Assembly (NCBI GenBank): GCA_016713645.1
Contig: JADJOU010000004.1
Location: 182,757 to 246,756 of the forward strand
From: Bacteroidota bacterium
GTDB taxonomy: Bacteria > Bacteroidota > Bacteroidia > Chitinophagales > JADJOU01
Direction: 5' to 3'
Length of the DNA stretch: 64,000 nucleotides
A program made the translations under genes and the position numbers. The notes under the pieces are model-generated. The model had not been told where the DNA came from, did not search any database, and saw only the letters and a program-made list of their open reading frames with translations. Of this stretch, positions 34,298 through 43,674 are shown one piece after another. How positions within the stretch are numbered: position 1 is the stretch's first letter; each line of letters opens with the position of its first letter.

Positions 34298-35170
34298 CTA
34301 TTCTTCAATTCCGGTAACAATAAAACCCTCTTTGCGCAATAGAGCAATGAGTCCTTCATTGCCAGGAAGATGCCCTGCGCCAACAGCAATAAAGCATTTG
34401 TGTTCTTGAATCAAAGGAATGATTTTTTTTAACCAAGCCTTGTTTCTATCTTCTAGAAGCGCCTCCTTGCCAGATTCCATATCCAACAGACTGCTCTCTA
34501 AGATTGTTTTAATTTTTTGCATATCTCGATTTCTATATGCCGTCATGAGTTGGTCAATTTCTTGTACAGTACTATCCCTGTGCTCAATAAATGAGGCAAA
34601 ATAGTTGTATTGGTCAGATAGTGAAATTTGGTCAATCGATGCCATTGCTTCATCGCTGGTTTCAAGTCCTATTATCTCTTGCTTGTTCTTTTGGGCTCGA
34701 TTCATAAAATACATATCATAGCCATCAGATAGATTGGGAATTAATTTGTCTAAAACAAAGGGTGTCCAAAAAATTGGTTTTATCATTTTCAGCATGGACC
34801 ATTCGCTATTGGAAATACCAACCACTGATTTCATGTTGTGCTCAATCGATTTTTGTAGACTATCTGGACAGGCCATTTCAAAAGTCTTTCCCGCGGGCAG
34901 CATGGATTTTAACCCAGCGCTAACCATATTCCCTTGATTGGACAAATCGATCTCCAAGAGCAGTTTGTTGGAATTGGTATATGCTTTTTCTAAAGATGGG
35001 CTTATCGTCAAATCAGATTTTTTGAGCAAATGAATCGTACCAAACAAATAGGAAACGCTCTTGCTCTTTGGCTGTCTTATTTCCCATAAGAGACAGTTCT
35101 CATTATCTCGTGCATGACATATAGCCATACATAAGGTGAGCAGAATTAAATACGTAATTTTAGTTTTCAT
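34298..35170 (-). CDS. TraB/GumN-family protein
   Basis: Start chosen at 35170 (MKTKITYLILLTLCMAICHA, a signal peptide), 290 residues. The TraB/GumN fold is recognised by LLWEIRQPKSKSVSYLFGTI with the GTIH motif at the start. The GxxH motif VGAGHLPGNEGLIALLRKEG lies near the end. Related proteins are proposed metalloproteases of the Tiki type; no activity is shown for this group. Convergent with the CapA-SPOR gene, 11 bases between stops. Confidence 0.88.
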   Translation of the reverse strand: MKTKITYLILLTLCMAICHARDNENCLLWEIRQPKSKSVSYLFGTIHLLKKSDLTISPSLEKAYTNSNKLLLEIDLSNQGNMVSAGLKSMLPAGKTFEMACPDSLQKSIEHNMKSVVGISNSEWSMLKMIKPIFWTPFVLDKLIPNLSDGYDMYFMNRAQKNKQEIIGLETSDEAMASIDQISLSDQYNYFASFIEHRDSTVQEIDQLMTAYRNRDMQKIKTILESSLLDMESGKEALLEDRNKAWLKKIIPLIQEHKCFIAVGAGHLPGNEGLIALLRKEGFIVTGIEE

Positions 35171-35317
35171 GATTTGTTCGGTGCGCCTTGAAGTTTGAAT
35201 TGGCAACAAATATAGAAACTTGTAGAAATTGACGGGATATATTGATTTTAAAGGATGTTAAAGCGCATACAATTGCATCAATGCTATTTCCGAGAGGCAT
35301 GCGATGTATATAATATT

Positions 35318-35349
35318 TTGTGTTTAAATACTTAAATTTTGTAGGTTTG
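35318..35349 (+). promoter_or_regulatory. promoter of the MutA-like gene, leaderless layout
   Basis: TTG (35318-35320), a 21-nt spacer and TAGGTTTG (35342-35349), with the ATG at 35355 only 5 nt after the -7 element. The transcript would start at or next to the start codon. Confidence 0.55.
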
Positions 35350-35354
35350 TAACT

Positions 35355-36350
35355 ATGAAGTGGTCAACGTTTAGTCCAATAAGCAAGGAAGAGATAAAAG
35401 CGCAAATCAGCAAAGATTTAAAGGGAAAATCTTATGATGAAATCATTTGGAATCACCCTTCTGGAATTGGGATTGAGCCTTATCTCAACTTGGAAAGCGA
35501 TATTAAACCAATCATTCTTAATCTTCCTTCTCAAGATTGGTCCATCATTCAACGAGTCAATCTGACGGATATTCGAATGGCACAATCCGAAGCTTTGTTG
35601 GCACTTCAACATGGAGTCAATGCGCTCTATTTTGATTTTGCTGATGTGAAAGGTCCCATAGATTTTGATGTACTATTTGATGGAATATTATTAGAGCACA
35701 TTCAAATTCACCTCAGGAATATAAATGAAGTCAACCAAACGAGTCTCGAGGCCTATATTGCTAAGAAAGGATATGCCCAAACGCACTGTTTTGGAAGTTC
35801 AGATTGTTTGCAAGCAAATCGGGATTATTTCAAAAACAAACGGATGCACATCAAAGAAGGCCTTGATTTTGCATCGATTGCTAATCAATTTTATTCATTG
35901 ATACAAGATTTGAATAGGGATATTCACGCAGACGATCAATACTTTTTTGAAGTGGAATTGGGGAGCGAATTCTTTATTGAAGTGGCTAAGATGCGGGCAT
36001 TAAGATTGTTGTGGGATGGCATCACGTCTAAATTCAAATTGAATACCACAGCGACAATGCTTGCTATAACCAGTGCCACCAATATTAAGTTAGAAGATGG
36101 ACATACCAATATTTTGCGTGCGACCACAGAGGCGATGAGTGCAATTATTGGGAATTGCGATGGCCTGCTCATCCATCCACATGATTTGAATGACCGAAAT
36201 CATGCCAGTATGCGGATTTCAAAAAATATCCAGTTATTGTTGAAAGAGGAGAGTGGTTTTAATTTTATGACAGACCCAGGGAATGGCGCTTATTATATCG
36301 ATCAATTGACGCATCATATTGCTGAGAATATTTGGAATCGAATACCATAA
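35355..36350 (+). CDS. methylmalonyl-CoA mutase small-subunit-like protein (short form)
   Basis: A 331-residue TIM-barrel protein of the MutA family: WSTFSPISKEEIKAQISKDL, then LRLLWDGITSKFKLNTTATM, SAIIGNCDGLLIHPHDLNDR, ISKNIQLLLKEESGFNFMTD and DPGNGAYYIDQLTHHIAENI. Small subunits support the B12-dependent large subunit (MutB) in propionate/succinyl-CoA interconversion. At 331 residues it is shorter than the usual 450-620 and stops after the barrel, lacking the degenerate cobalamin domain. No mutB in the window. Frame intact, leaderless-type promoter. Confidence 0.8.
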   Translation: MKWSTFSPISKEEIKAQISKDLKGKSYDEIIWNHPSGIGIEPYLNLESDIKPIILNLPSQDWSIIQRVNLTDIRMAQSEALLALQHGVNALYFDFADVKGPIDFDVLFDGILLEHIQIHLRNINEVNQTSLEAYIAKKGYAQTHCFGSSDCLQANRDYFKNKRMHIKEGLDFASIANQFYSLIQDLNRDIHADDQYFFEVELGSEFFIEVAKMRALRLLWDGITSKFKLNTTATMLAITSATNIKLEDGHTNILRATTEAMSAIIGNCDGLLIHPHDLNDRNHASMRISKNIQLLLKEESGFNFMTDPGNGAYYIDQLTHHIAENIWNRIP

Positions 36351-36479
36351 TCGATGAATGAATAGCCCATAGAAATTATGAAAATGAGATTATTTCATTT
36401 CAATTTATAATTTAATTAATTTTAACCGTTTTTTAACTCAATTAGCACGATTTTTAGACTAAGAAGTAAACAAATACTA

Positions 36480-37025
36480 TGAAATACATTCTCTTTACCC
36501 TTTTATCTTTTACTTTATTCACGGCACATTCCCAAAACAAGTTTATCAGTAGAAATGGAGAAATTTCCTTTTTTCTAAGAATAAACTAGAAGATATTGAT
36601 GCTAAGATGCGCGAAGCTATCAGCATTTTGGATACTTCGACAGGCAGTATCTCTTGCAAAGTGCTCATCAAAATGTTTATGTTCAAAGACAAATTGATGC
36701 AAGACCATTTCAATGAGAACTATTTAGAAAGCGATAAATTTCCATATGCGATACTTGAAACTAAAATTATGGAACCAATTCCTACTATAAAGATGGCACG
36801 TATAGTGTCACGTTAGAGGGTTCTATGGACATGCATGGTGTGAAGAGAAAGATAAAAATCCCTGGATCTATTGAAGTGAAGGGAGGAACAATTAGAGGTC
36901 GCACAGAGTTTTTTGTCAAATTAAAGGACTATGATATTGCCATTCCTAAAATTGTCGTGAAGAATATTGCTGAGGAAATTAAAGTCACGGTGAATATACT
37001 CTATTTGCCCTACGTGAAAAAGTAA
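36480..37025 (+). CDS. YceI-like secreted lipid-binding protein, two frameshifts
   Basis: Signal peptide MKYILFTLLSFTLFTAHSQ at 36480, then three frames forming one YceI-like lipocalin: ISRNGEISFF, SKNKLEDIDA by shift, KFPYAILETKIMEPIP, DGTYSVTLEGSMDMHGVKRK after a second shift, and a FVKLKDYDIAIPKIVVKNIA ending. Breaks near 36573 (one T missing in a T run) and 36790. About 181 residues. YceI folds bind isoprenoid-type lipids in the periplasm. Probably intact in the organism. Confidence 0.75.
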
Positions 37026-37051
37026 AGTGAATTGTTTTCAATTTGATTCAA

Positions 37052-38713
37052 CTAATGATTGTTCAATAATTCATTTGCATTGACAAGTGCTGCATCAGAT
37101 ATTTTTTCTCCACTCAACATTTTTGCGATTTCAATTTTTCGCTCTTCCTTTTGAAGTAGTTTAATATTCGTCTTGGTCGTTTTCTCTTTGGTCTCTTTGA
37201 AAACAAATAAATGGTGATTGCCTTTGGATGCTATTTGAGGTAAATGGGTTATTGCGATGAGCTGATGTTTTTGAGATAGATTGTGTAGTAATTCTCCCAC
37301 TTTATATGCAATATCTCCTGATACACCGGTATCGATTTCGTCGAATATGATTGTGGGCAATTGCATTTTTTCTGCCAAAACTGTTTTCAAACTCAGCAAG
37401 AATCGACTCATTTCTCCGCCTGAAATGGCGTTTTTTATATCCTTTAAGCCGATGCCCTTATTGGCACTAAATAGGAATTGAATTTCATCCGCGCCATTGG
37501 CTTTTAATTGGTCAAAATCGGTATCGATTTGAATTTTTAAAATCGCATTGCTCATGCCCAATAAACTCAAATTCTGCATGACTTTTTTCTCAATCATTTT
37601 AACCTGGCTATTGCGCTGAGTGGATAGCAATTTTGCTTTCTGCAAAATGTCTTGATGGAGTGCCTCCAATTCTTTTTTCAGTGGCTCAATACTGCTATTC
37701 GATACTTGAATCTGTTTTATTTTGTCGATTAAATGCTCTTCAAATTGCATGAGTGACGGAATATCATTCAAGTGGTGTTTTTTGAGTAATTTGTAAACGC
37801 CATGTAGAATTTGATTGATCTCCTCGATGCGAATAGGATTGAATTCGGTTTGCTCACCGATGTTTTTCATTTCATGCGATAGCTCTTTGAGCTCAATGAT
37901 GATTGCTTCAAATCTCTCTGATAGGATTTTAATCGCGGGATTGAATTTGACAATCTTGGATAAGGAGGAAGCACTTGCAATAAGTGCATCTTGGATATTG
38001 GTATCGCCTTCATCGAGTAGATGAACGGTTTGAAGTAAAATGGCACTGATTTCGTGGGCATTTTGAAGTGTTTGCAATTCAGATTCCAAATCAGGTAGCT
38101 GAACCCCTTGCAAATTGGCTTCTCCAATTTCATTTAACTGGAATTGCAAAAAATCTAATTCTGCAGCAGACTTTTTTTCTTCATCGATCAATTGATCGAG
38201 CAAGACCGTTTTTTTCTTGTAATTCGAAAAAGCTTTTTTGTAGTCATTGAGCAAGTTCTCATGTTCAGCAAAAGAATCTAGTATGGATAATTGATATGCC
38301 GGTGAACGCAATTCCAAACTCTGATTCTGTGAATTGATTTCAATGAGAAAACTGGATAAGTCTTTCAAAACAGTCAGGTTTACGGGACTATCATTGATGA
38401 AGGCGCGCGATTTGCCATTGGGTAAAATCTCTCTTCTGATGATGGTTTCAAATTCAAAATCTATATCGCGCTCTTGAAAAAAAGTTTTAAAAATAGGGTC
38501 TTTCATTTCAAAAATGGCCTCTACACTGCATTTCTCCTCTTTATTTAAGAGCGCTGCACTATCGACGCGCTCCCCTGTTATCAGACCCAAAGCCCCGAGC
38601 ATGATGGATTTTCCGGCACCTGTTTCCCCAGTGATAATATTCATCTGCCCATTAAATTGAATCATGACTTCTTCAATAATGGCGTAATTCTTAATTTCAA
38701 GTGATTTGAGCAT
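37052..38713 (-). CDS. recN: DNA repair protein RecN
   Basis: SMC-like ATPase of double-strand break repair, 553 residues. Walker A is NIITGETGAGKSIMLGALGL (about residues 26-45). A long coiled coil occupies about 155-370, and the ABC signature SGGEMSRFLLSLKTVLAEK with Walker B PTIIFDEIDTGVSGD is near residue 440-475. QLIAITHLPQIASKG is the RecN D-loop/H-loop. Length and motifs are normal. No SOS box that I would defend is visible. Confidence 0.96.
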   Translation of the reverse strand: MLKSLEIKNYAIIEEVMIQFNGQMNIITGETGAGKSIMLGALGLITGERVDSAALLNKEEKCSVEAIFEMKDPIFKTFFQERDIDFEFETIIRREILPNGKSRAFINDSPVNLTVLKDLSSFLIEINSQNQSLELRSPAYQLSILDSFAEHENLLNDYKKAFSNYKKKTVLLDQLIDEEKKSAAELDFLQFQLNEIGEANLQGVQLPDLESELQTLQNAHEISAILLQTVHLLDEGDTNIQDALIASASSLSKIVKFNPAIKILSERFEAIIIELKELSHEMKNIGEQTEFNPIRIEEINQILHGVYKLLKKHHLNDIPSLMQFEEHLIDKIKQIQVSNSSIEPLKKELEALHQDILQKAKLLSTQRNSQVKMIEKKVMQNLSLLGMSNAILKIQIDTDFDQLKANGADEIQFLFSANKGIGLKDIKNAISGGEMSRFLLSLKTVLAEKMQLPTIIFDEIDTGVSGDIAYKVGELLHNLSQKHQLIAITHLPQIASKGNHHLFVFKETKEKTTKTNIKLLQKEERKIEIAKMLSGEKISDAALVNANELLNNH

Positions 38714-38798
38714 GGGGAATACTTCAGTTTTTGATGTACAATTTTAAGTATAATTCATTTAAAACGACTCGAAATTTTTATTCCCCTATTTTTGTAAA

Positions 38799-39503
38799 AT
38801 GAAACCTTTTAAAATTTTCCATACCATTACGGGATATTTTTTTGGCGGTCCGATTGGGGGATTGCTGGGGTTCTATTCTGAAGATATTGTGAATAATTTA
38901 AAAACGGAATATGTCAGGGAAGATAGTGGCGCCTATTTGCTCTTATTGGGAGGTTCCTTGATTAAGACGCCTGGCGCAAACAAGGCATTGAAAACTGAAT
39001 TTTTACAGGACTATTTTCTTGCCATTTTTGGAGAAGAAAAAGGGAGAATCAAGATGAAATTCTTGCAAAAAGTGCTGAATGAAAAGTATGATTTTGCTTC
39101 AATCGCCAATGATGCAGGAAGAGAGTATGATTCAAAGAGCAAACTTCAAATTCTTCATTTTCTCTTTCGAATGGCCTCTTGTGAACAGCCTTTTATGAGA
39201 GAAGATTTGCGAAAAATTTCCATAATAGCCAATAATTTAGGTGTCCATATCGCTGATTATAATATTCTTAAAAAACGATTTGTGGCTGACCTTGAGCCAG
39301 ACCATGCGCAACTTTATAGAATTCTTCAACTCAATGGCGGGGAGGAATTTCATATCATTACGAAGCAATATCGGAAATTGGTCTTGCTCTACCATCCAGA
39401 TAGATTGCCCAATTTGTCGGAGCGTGAAGCGAAAATTGCACGTGTCCATTTTGAGGAGATAAAATCTGCCTATGACATGTTAAAAAAAATATACAAGCAA
39501 TGA
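38799..39503 (+). CDS. DjlA-type protein: TerB-like domain plus C-terminal J domain
   Basis: A 234-residue protein. The N-terminal Gly-rich hydrophobic stretch (ITGYFFGGPIGGLLGFY) is followed by a TerB-like helical domain (KLQILHFLFRMASCEQPFMR, ADYNILKKRF). A J domain ends the protein (YRKLVLLYHPDRLPNLSERE, with the HPD tripeptide). J domains activate DnaK. The arrangement resembles DjlA. It is followed 37 bases later by a TetR gene. Confidence 0.85.
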   Translation: MKPFKIFHTITGYFFGGPIGGLLGFYSEDIVNNLKTEYVREDSGAYLLLLGGSLIKTPGANKALKTEFLQDYFLAIFGEEKGRIKMKFLQKVLNEKYDFASIANDAGREYDSKSKLQILHFLFRMASCEQPFMREDLRKISIIANNLGVHIADYNILKKRFVADLEPDHAQLYRILQLNGGEEFHIITKQYRKLVLLYHPDRLPNLSEREAKIARVHFEEIKSAYDMLKKIYKQ

Positions 39504-39540
39504 TAAAAAAAACTATCTTGCATTACATTTCAAATTCTAT

Positions 39541-40149
39541 ATGGGCAGAAAAGCACTTGAAAAAGAAAGATCAGACAATAGTGATAAGAAAAAAGATTGG
39601 ATAAAGAAATTGTCTCCAATTTTTCACCAAAATGGAATCAATCATTATACCATGGACCACATTGCTGAAATTATGAATAAAAGCAAAGCCACTGTCTATA
39701 AGTATTTTAATTCTAGAGATGAGATTATCGAAATGTGTGTTGAAAGCAATCTCAATGCCATCGCACTATTTGAAGATAAATTGAATGATTCAAAAATCAA
39801 TTATATCGAGCGCTATAAATTAGCAACTCGGATTTTTATGGAAAATATTTCTTTGATGTCTACCAAGTACTTAGAAGATTTAAAAAAACTCTATCCAGAT
39901 TTATGGAATAAAGTGCGCGATTTTCAAGAAAAATCAATTATTATTCTGAGTAATTACTATAAAGTTGGAATTGAAAATGGCCATTTTAATGATATACATC
40001 CAGGTATTTTGGCGACGAGTGATCAACTTTTTTTTCAGATTCTAATCGATCCGCAGTTTTTAATGAATAATCAACTAACTCCTTTGATGGCTTTTGAAGA
40101 GTATTTTAAAATGAAATGCTATGGCATGTTGCCACGAAATGCAAAATAA
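39541..40149 (+). CDS. TetR/AcrR-family transcriptional regulator
   Basis: A 202-residue regulator with an N-terminal helix-turn-helix (HYTMDHIAEIMNKSKATVYK, YFNSRDEIIEMCVE) and a helical ligand-binding C-terminus. Ligand and operator are unknown. It lies 41 bases before the galactokinase-like pseudoenzyme on the same strand, so it may regulate or be co-expressed with it. Confidence 0.9.
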   Translation: MGRKALEKERSDNSDKKKDWIKKLSPIFHQNGINHYTMDHIAEIMNKSKATVYKYFNSRDEIIEMCVESNLNAIALFEDKLNDSKINYIERYKLATRIFMENISLMSTKYLEDLKKLYPDLWNKVRDFQEKSIIILSNYYKVGIENGHFNDIHPGILATSDQLFFQILIDPQFLMNNQLTPLMAFEEYFKMKCYGMLPRNAK

Positions 40150-40190
40150 ACTGCTAACTAAAATATAATTTCCCTTTGAAAAGAGAATTG

Positions 40191-41327
40191 ATGAGAACGG
40201 CTTTCAAAAAGCAGTTCGGTGAAAGTGAATTTCCAATTGAATATTTTTTTTGTCCAAGCCTGCTTCAACTTTTTGGAGACTACCTTGAAAATCATGGCGG
40301 CATGTGTATGCATATTGCAACTGAATGGGGCATATATGCAGCAGTTAGACTTCGCAGTGATGCGCAAATTCACTTTGCGACCGTCGGAAAACAAGCATCC
40401 ATTAAACTCGCTGATCTAGAGCAAATGAATGCAAATCCTGATCAACAGGAATGGGCCAACGCTTCTTTGCGAATAATCCAATCTATTCATCAACGTGAAA
40501 ATGTTATTCAGGGGTTTGACATCATGTTTTTCAATTCCCTTTCGCATGAAATAGATGTTTCTTTTTCTCCGTTGTTAGAAGTTTTGAGTGCATATATTGC
40601 CTTGTATCCGATATACAAAAACAAAATCGATCGCGCAGCTATTTTGTCAATCTGCGGAGCGCTAAATAGGGAATCAGGAATAGAGAAGTGCATGGCGCAG
40701 CAAGGGGCTGTCTTGTCTAAACATGCATATGTGCTTTTATTCGATACAAAGAAAAATTTAACGCAATTAGAGCCAATTAATTTGGGGCCATATCAATTGC
40801 TGCTTTTAGAGCCAATCATTGCGGACCAACTGCCTAGAGATATCGTGGCGAAAAGATTATCGGAATCAGCGGAAGCATTGTCCGTTCTTCAAAAAAATAT
40901 TTCTATTGAATATCTCTGTGATGCAGGGTTTAAAGATATGGTCTATTTACATGATGCTCTCTTGTCAAATCGCGCGATGCATTGCATTGGGGAAAATATA
41001 AAAGTGGAGGAAGCAGTCAATGTTTTGCGCGAAAACTACATTGAACATTTGGGTAAATTGCTGACGGCCTCGCATAAATCCATTGTTAGCGATTATGAAA
41101 TTTTCAGTGAAATGCACCATAAATTAGTAGATGAATCTATTCTTATAGAAGGCTGTGCTGGCGCAAAAATGGTTCAAATGGGTTCATATGTATTCGCGCT
41201 TGCAATGGTTCATCAGGATGCGATTGACGCTTTCAAAATGAATATTGAAATGAAGTTCAAAGCAAAAATGGATCTTCATTTAAATTCGTATTCGATAAAG
41301 ATTTCTGATGGGGTGAAGCGCGTTTGA
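40191..41327 (+). CDS. galactokinase-fold (GHMP kinase) protein lacking catalytic residues
   Basis: A 378-residue protein from ATG 40191. It aligns by eye to galactokinase along its whole length, but key motifs are altered. Motif 1 is PSLLQLFGDYLENHGG (family PGRVNLIGEHTDYNGG). The ATP-binding PxxxGLSSSAALE site is EIDVSFSPLLEVLSA. The catalytic Asp of MDQ is Ala (CMAQQGAVLS). The GGGFGG motif near the end is GCAGAKMVQM. Retained are HAYVLLFDTKKNLTQLEPIN and MHCIGENIKVEEAVNVLREN. The reading frame is clean, which argues that the protein is used, presumably as a sugar sensor or binding protein rather than a kinase. Confidence 0.7.
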   Translation: MRTAFKKQFGESEFPIEYFFCPSLLQLFGDYLENHGGMCMHIATEWGIYAAVRLRSDAQIHFATVGKQASIKLADLEQMNANPDQQEWANASLRIIQSIHQRENVIQGFDIMFFNSLSHEIDVSFSPLLEVLSAYIALYPIYKNKIDRAAILSICGALNRESGIEKCMAQQGAVLSKHAYVLLFDTKKNLTQLEPINLGPYQLLLLEPIIADQLPRDIVAKRLSESAEALSVLQKNISIEYLCDAGFKDMVYLHDALLSNRAMHCIGENIKVEEAVNVLRENYIEHLGKLLTASHKSIVSDYEIFSEMHHKLVDESILIEGCAGAKMVQMGSYVFALAMVHQDAIDAFKMNIEMKFKAKMDLHLNSYSIKISDGVKRV

Positions 41328-41482
41328 GTCGATGGTTGAGAATCGTGCGCTCAAGGATTAATTTTTGTCATATTGTATTGATAAATAAGGAATTAACTTT
41401 TTGTTGATAAAGAATATTCTTTTCCAAAACTACTTGAATTACTTTTGTGCATCACAGATTTCACATAGGTAATATATTTTAT

Positions 41483-42472
41483 ATGTCAACAGCCATTTCA
41501 TCGAATCAAGCAGAACCACTTTTGCAATCTACCAAGGATCGCTTTGTATTATTTCCCATTCAACACGATGAGATTTGGAAAATGTATAAAACGGCTGAGG
41601 CGAGTTTTTGGACAGCGGAGGAATTGGATTTGCAATCCGATTTAGTAGATTGGGCAAAATTGACGCCAGACGAAAAGCACTTTATCAGCCACGTCTTGGC
41701 TTTTTTTGCTGCGAGTGATGGCATTGTCAATGAAAATCTCGTGGTGAATTTCATGCAAGACATCACCATACCAGAAGCTCGTTGCTTCTATGGATTTCAA
41801 ATTGCAATAGAGAATATTCATGCGGAGACATACTCCCTTCTCATAGATACTTATATCAAGAATCCGCAAGAAAAGGATAGATTATTCAATGCGTTGGATA
41901 CCATTCCTTGTGTTAAGAAAAAAGCAGAATGGGCGATGAGATGGATTGAAAAATCTACTTCATTTGCAGAGCGTTTAGTAGCATTTGCAGCTGTCGAAGG
42001 CATCTTTTTTTCTGGAAGTTTCTGCTCTATTTTTTGGCTTAAAAAAAGAGGCATGATGCCCGGTTTATGCACGTCAAATGAATTGATATCTAGAGACGAG
42101 GGATTGCACTGCGATTTTGCCTGCATGATCTACTCGATGTTGCAACATAAATTGCCTAACGAAACAGTCGTTCAAATCATTTCTGAAGCTGTTGAATTCG
42201 AAAAAGAATTTGTATCAGATGCACTTCCTGTTTCCCTCATCGGCATGAATTCTGCGATGATGTGCGATTATATAGAATTTGTTGCAGATAGACTTTTAGT
42301 TTCACTAGGACAAACAAAGAAATACAATGCACAAAATCCATTCCCTTGGATGGATATGATTTCGATTCAAGGAAAGACCAATTTCTTTGAAAAGCGCGTG
42401 ACTGAATATCAAAAGGCTGGTGTGCTCACAAATAAAGAGGATCAAGCATTTAGTCAAGACGAGGATTTCTAA
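41483..42472 (+). CDS. nrdB: ribonucleoside-diphosphate reductase subunit beta, class Ia
   Basis: R2 subunit that holds the diiron-tyrosyl radical for deoxyribonucleotide synthesis. Start chosen at 41483 (MSTAISSNQAEP), 329 residues. Ligands and radical site are visible: EASFWTAEELDLQSDLVDW, FFAASDGIVNENLV, ENIHAETYSLLIDTYI (Glu, His and the radical Tyr) and SRDEGLHCDFACMI. It ends SQDEDF, the tail that docks R1. Its pattern is close to the eukaryote-like R2 group. No nrdA is beside it. The promoter has TACTTTTG at 41440-41447. Confidence 0.95.
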   Translation: MSTAISSNQAEPLLQSTKDRFVLFPIQHDEIWKMYKTAEASFWTAEELDLQSDLVDWAKLTPDEKHFISHVLAFFAASDGIVNENLVVNFMQDITIPEARCFYGFQIAIENIHAETYSLLIDTYIKNPQEKDRLFNALDTIPCVKKKAEWAMRWIEKSTSFAERLVAFAAVEGIFFSGSFCSIFWLKKRGMMPGLCTSNELISRDEGLHCDFACMIYSMLQHKLPNETVVQIISEAVEFEKEFVSDALPVSLIGMNSAMMCDYIEFVADRLLVSLGQTKKYNAQNPFPWMDMISIQGKTNFFEKRVTEYQKAGVLTNKEDQAFSQDEDF

Positions 42473-42637
42473 TCTAATTTTAAAGAGAGAATCTTTCCTT
42501 TACAGGTTTTACCTTTATCTGTTTTCATGGGTATGCTTTTAAGAGAGATTCTTCTATCATTTTCAATTTTAATATTAATTTTGTCGCAGAAATGGCTGCG
42601 AAAACTGCCATATAATTAATTTGTAATCAATATGAAC

Positions 42638-42644
42638 AAGGAGG
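42638..42644 (+). promoter_or_regulatory. strong Shine-Dalgarno before corA
   Basis: AAGGAGG, 9 nt before the ATG at 42654. Such a full Shine-Dalgarno is unusual here; most genes in this window have none. It decides the start against an ATG at 42632 in another frame. Confidence 0.6.
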
Positions 42645-42653
42645 GAAAGCGGA

Positions 42654-43601
42654 ATGGTACAGATATACAAAATAATAGAAGGGAAACTAACCACCATACC
42701 TGCGCTTGAGCCTGGTTGTTGGGTAAATATATATCCGCCTACTTCTCATGAAGCCATTCGGGCATTATCCAATGAACTTCAAATCGATATTGACTATTTT
42801 ACGGATGCGCTCGACATCGATGAGCAATCGCGTTATGATACGGATGATGATACGGAATTCATCTTGTTAAAAACACCTATTAGAAATGAGAATTTAATCG
42901 ATAGCAAGGCCATTTTTATAACCATTCCTATCTCAATAGTTAGAAAGAGAGATATCATCATCACGACGAGTTTATATAAAAATCCGGTTATTGATTCATT
43001 TCTAAATCCCAATATCAAGCAGTTTGATTTAAAGGATCACACCAAGTTTATCCTCAATATTTTTGAAAAGAATGTCTATTACTATCTCTATTATTTGAAG
43101 CAAATCAATATTCAAATCAATGCTTTTGAAAAAGAGATGTTGCATGCTTCGAGGAATAAAGACTTTGCAGATTTACTCAATATTCAAAAGAGTTTGATCT
43201 ACTTCGTCACCAATCTGCGGGCCAATGATTTGATGATCATGAAGATGAAGCGCATGGACTATCTCAAGATAAAAAACGATGAGCATAAAGAAGAAATGCT
43301 CGAGGAAATTATGATTGATAATAGTCAAGCTGTCGAGATGAGCGATGTCTATACGCGCATCCTCAATAGCACCATGGAGGCCGTTTCGTCGATCATTTCG
43401 AATAATGTCAACACGGTTATGAAGCGTTTGACTGGTGTCACTATTGTATTGATGGTGCCCAATCTCATCTCCAGTTTTTTTGGGATGAATGTCCATATGC
43501 CTTTTGCAGAGAGCCATTGGGGATTTCTCATCATCTGCAATATCTCCCTGATGTTCTCTATGATCATCACCTATTTTTTAATTAAGAATAAGTGGATGTA
43601 A
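42654..43601 (+). CDS. corA: CorA-family magnesium/divalent cation channel
   Basis: A 315-residue CorA-like protein. An acidic N-terminal cytoplasmic domain (IDIDYFTDALDIDEQSRYDT) and a long helical stalk are followed by two C-terminal membrane helices. The selectivity loop FFGMNVHMPF with the GMN signature lies between them (about residues 280-290). CorA admits Mg2+ and Co2+ or Ni2+. It has a strong Shine-Dalgarno. The next gene, trhO, has its own promoter. Confidence 0.92.
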   Translation: MVQIYKIIEGKLTTIPALEPGCWVNIYPPTSHEAIRALSNELQIDIDYFTDALDIDEQSRYDTDDDTEFILLKTPIRNENLIDSKAIFITIPISIVRKRDIIITTSLYKNPVIDSFLNPNIKQFDLKDHTKFILNIFEKNVYYYLYYLKQINIQINAFEKEMLHASRNKDFADLLNIQKSLIYFVTNLRANDLMIMKMKRMDYLKIKNDEHKEEMLEEIMIDNSQAVEMSDVYTRILNSTMEAVSSIISNNVNTVMKRLTGVTIVLMVPNLISSFFGMNVHMPFAESHWGFLIICNISLMFSMIITYFLIKNKWM

Positions 43602-43609
43602 AATAGATT

Positions 43610-43640
43610 TTGTCAATCATACAGAATCACTTTATATTTG
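43610..43640 (+). promoter_or_regulatory. promoter of trhO
   Basis: TTG (43610-43612), a 20-nt spacer and TATATTTG (43633-43640) match the phylum consensus. The ATG is 34 nt after the -7 element. Confidence 0.65.
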
Positions 43641-43674
43641 CACTTTTATTATTCACCATCTAAACAATCACAGC

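Noticed and set aside
40191..41327. Functional galactokinase annotation
   Set aside because: The catalytic Asp and both ATP-binding motifs are missing, so galK would mislead.
42473..42653. Mg2+ riboswitch or leader before corA
   Set aside because: Only a weak TCGCAG/CTGCGA hairpin is visible, and no known riboswitch consensus could be recognised by eye.
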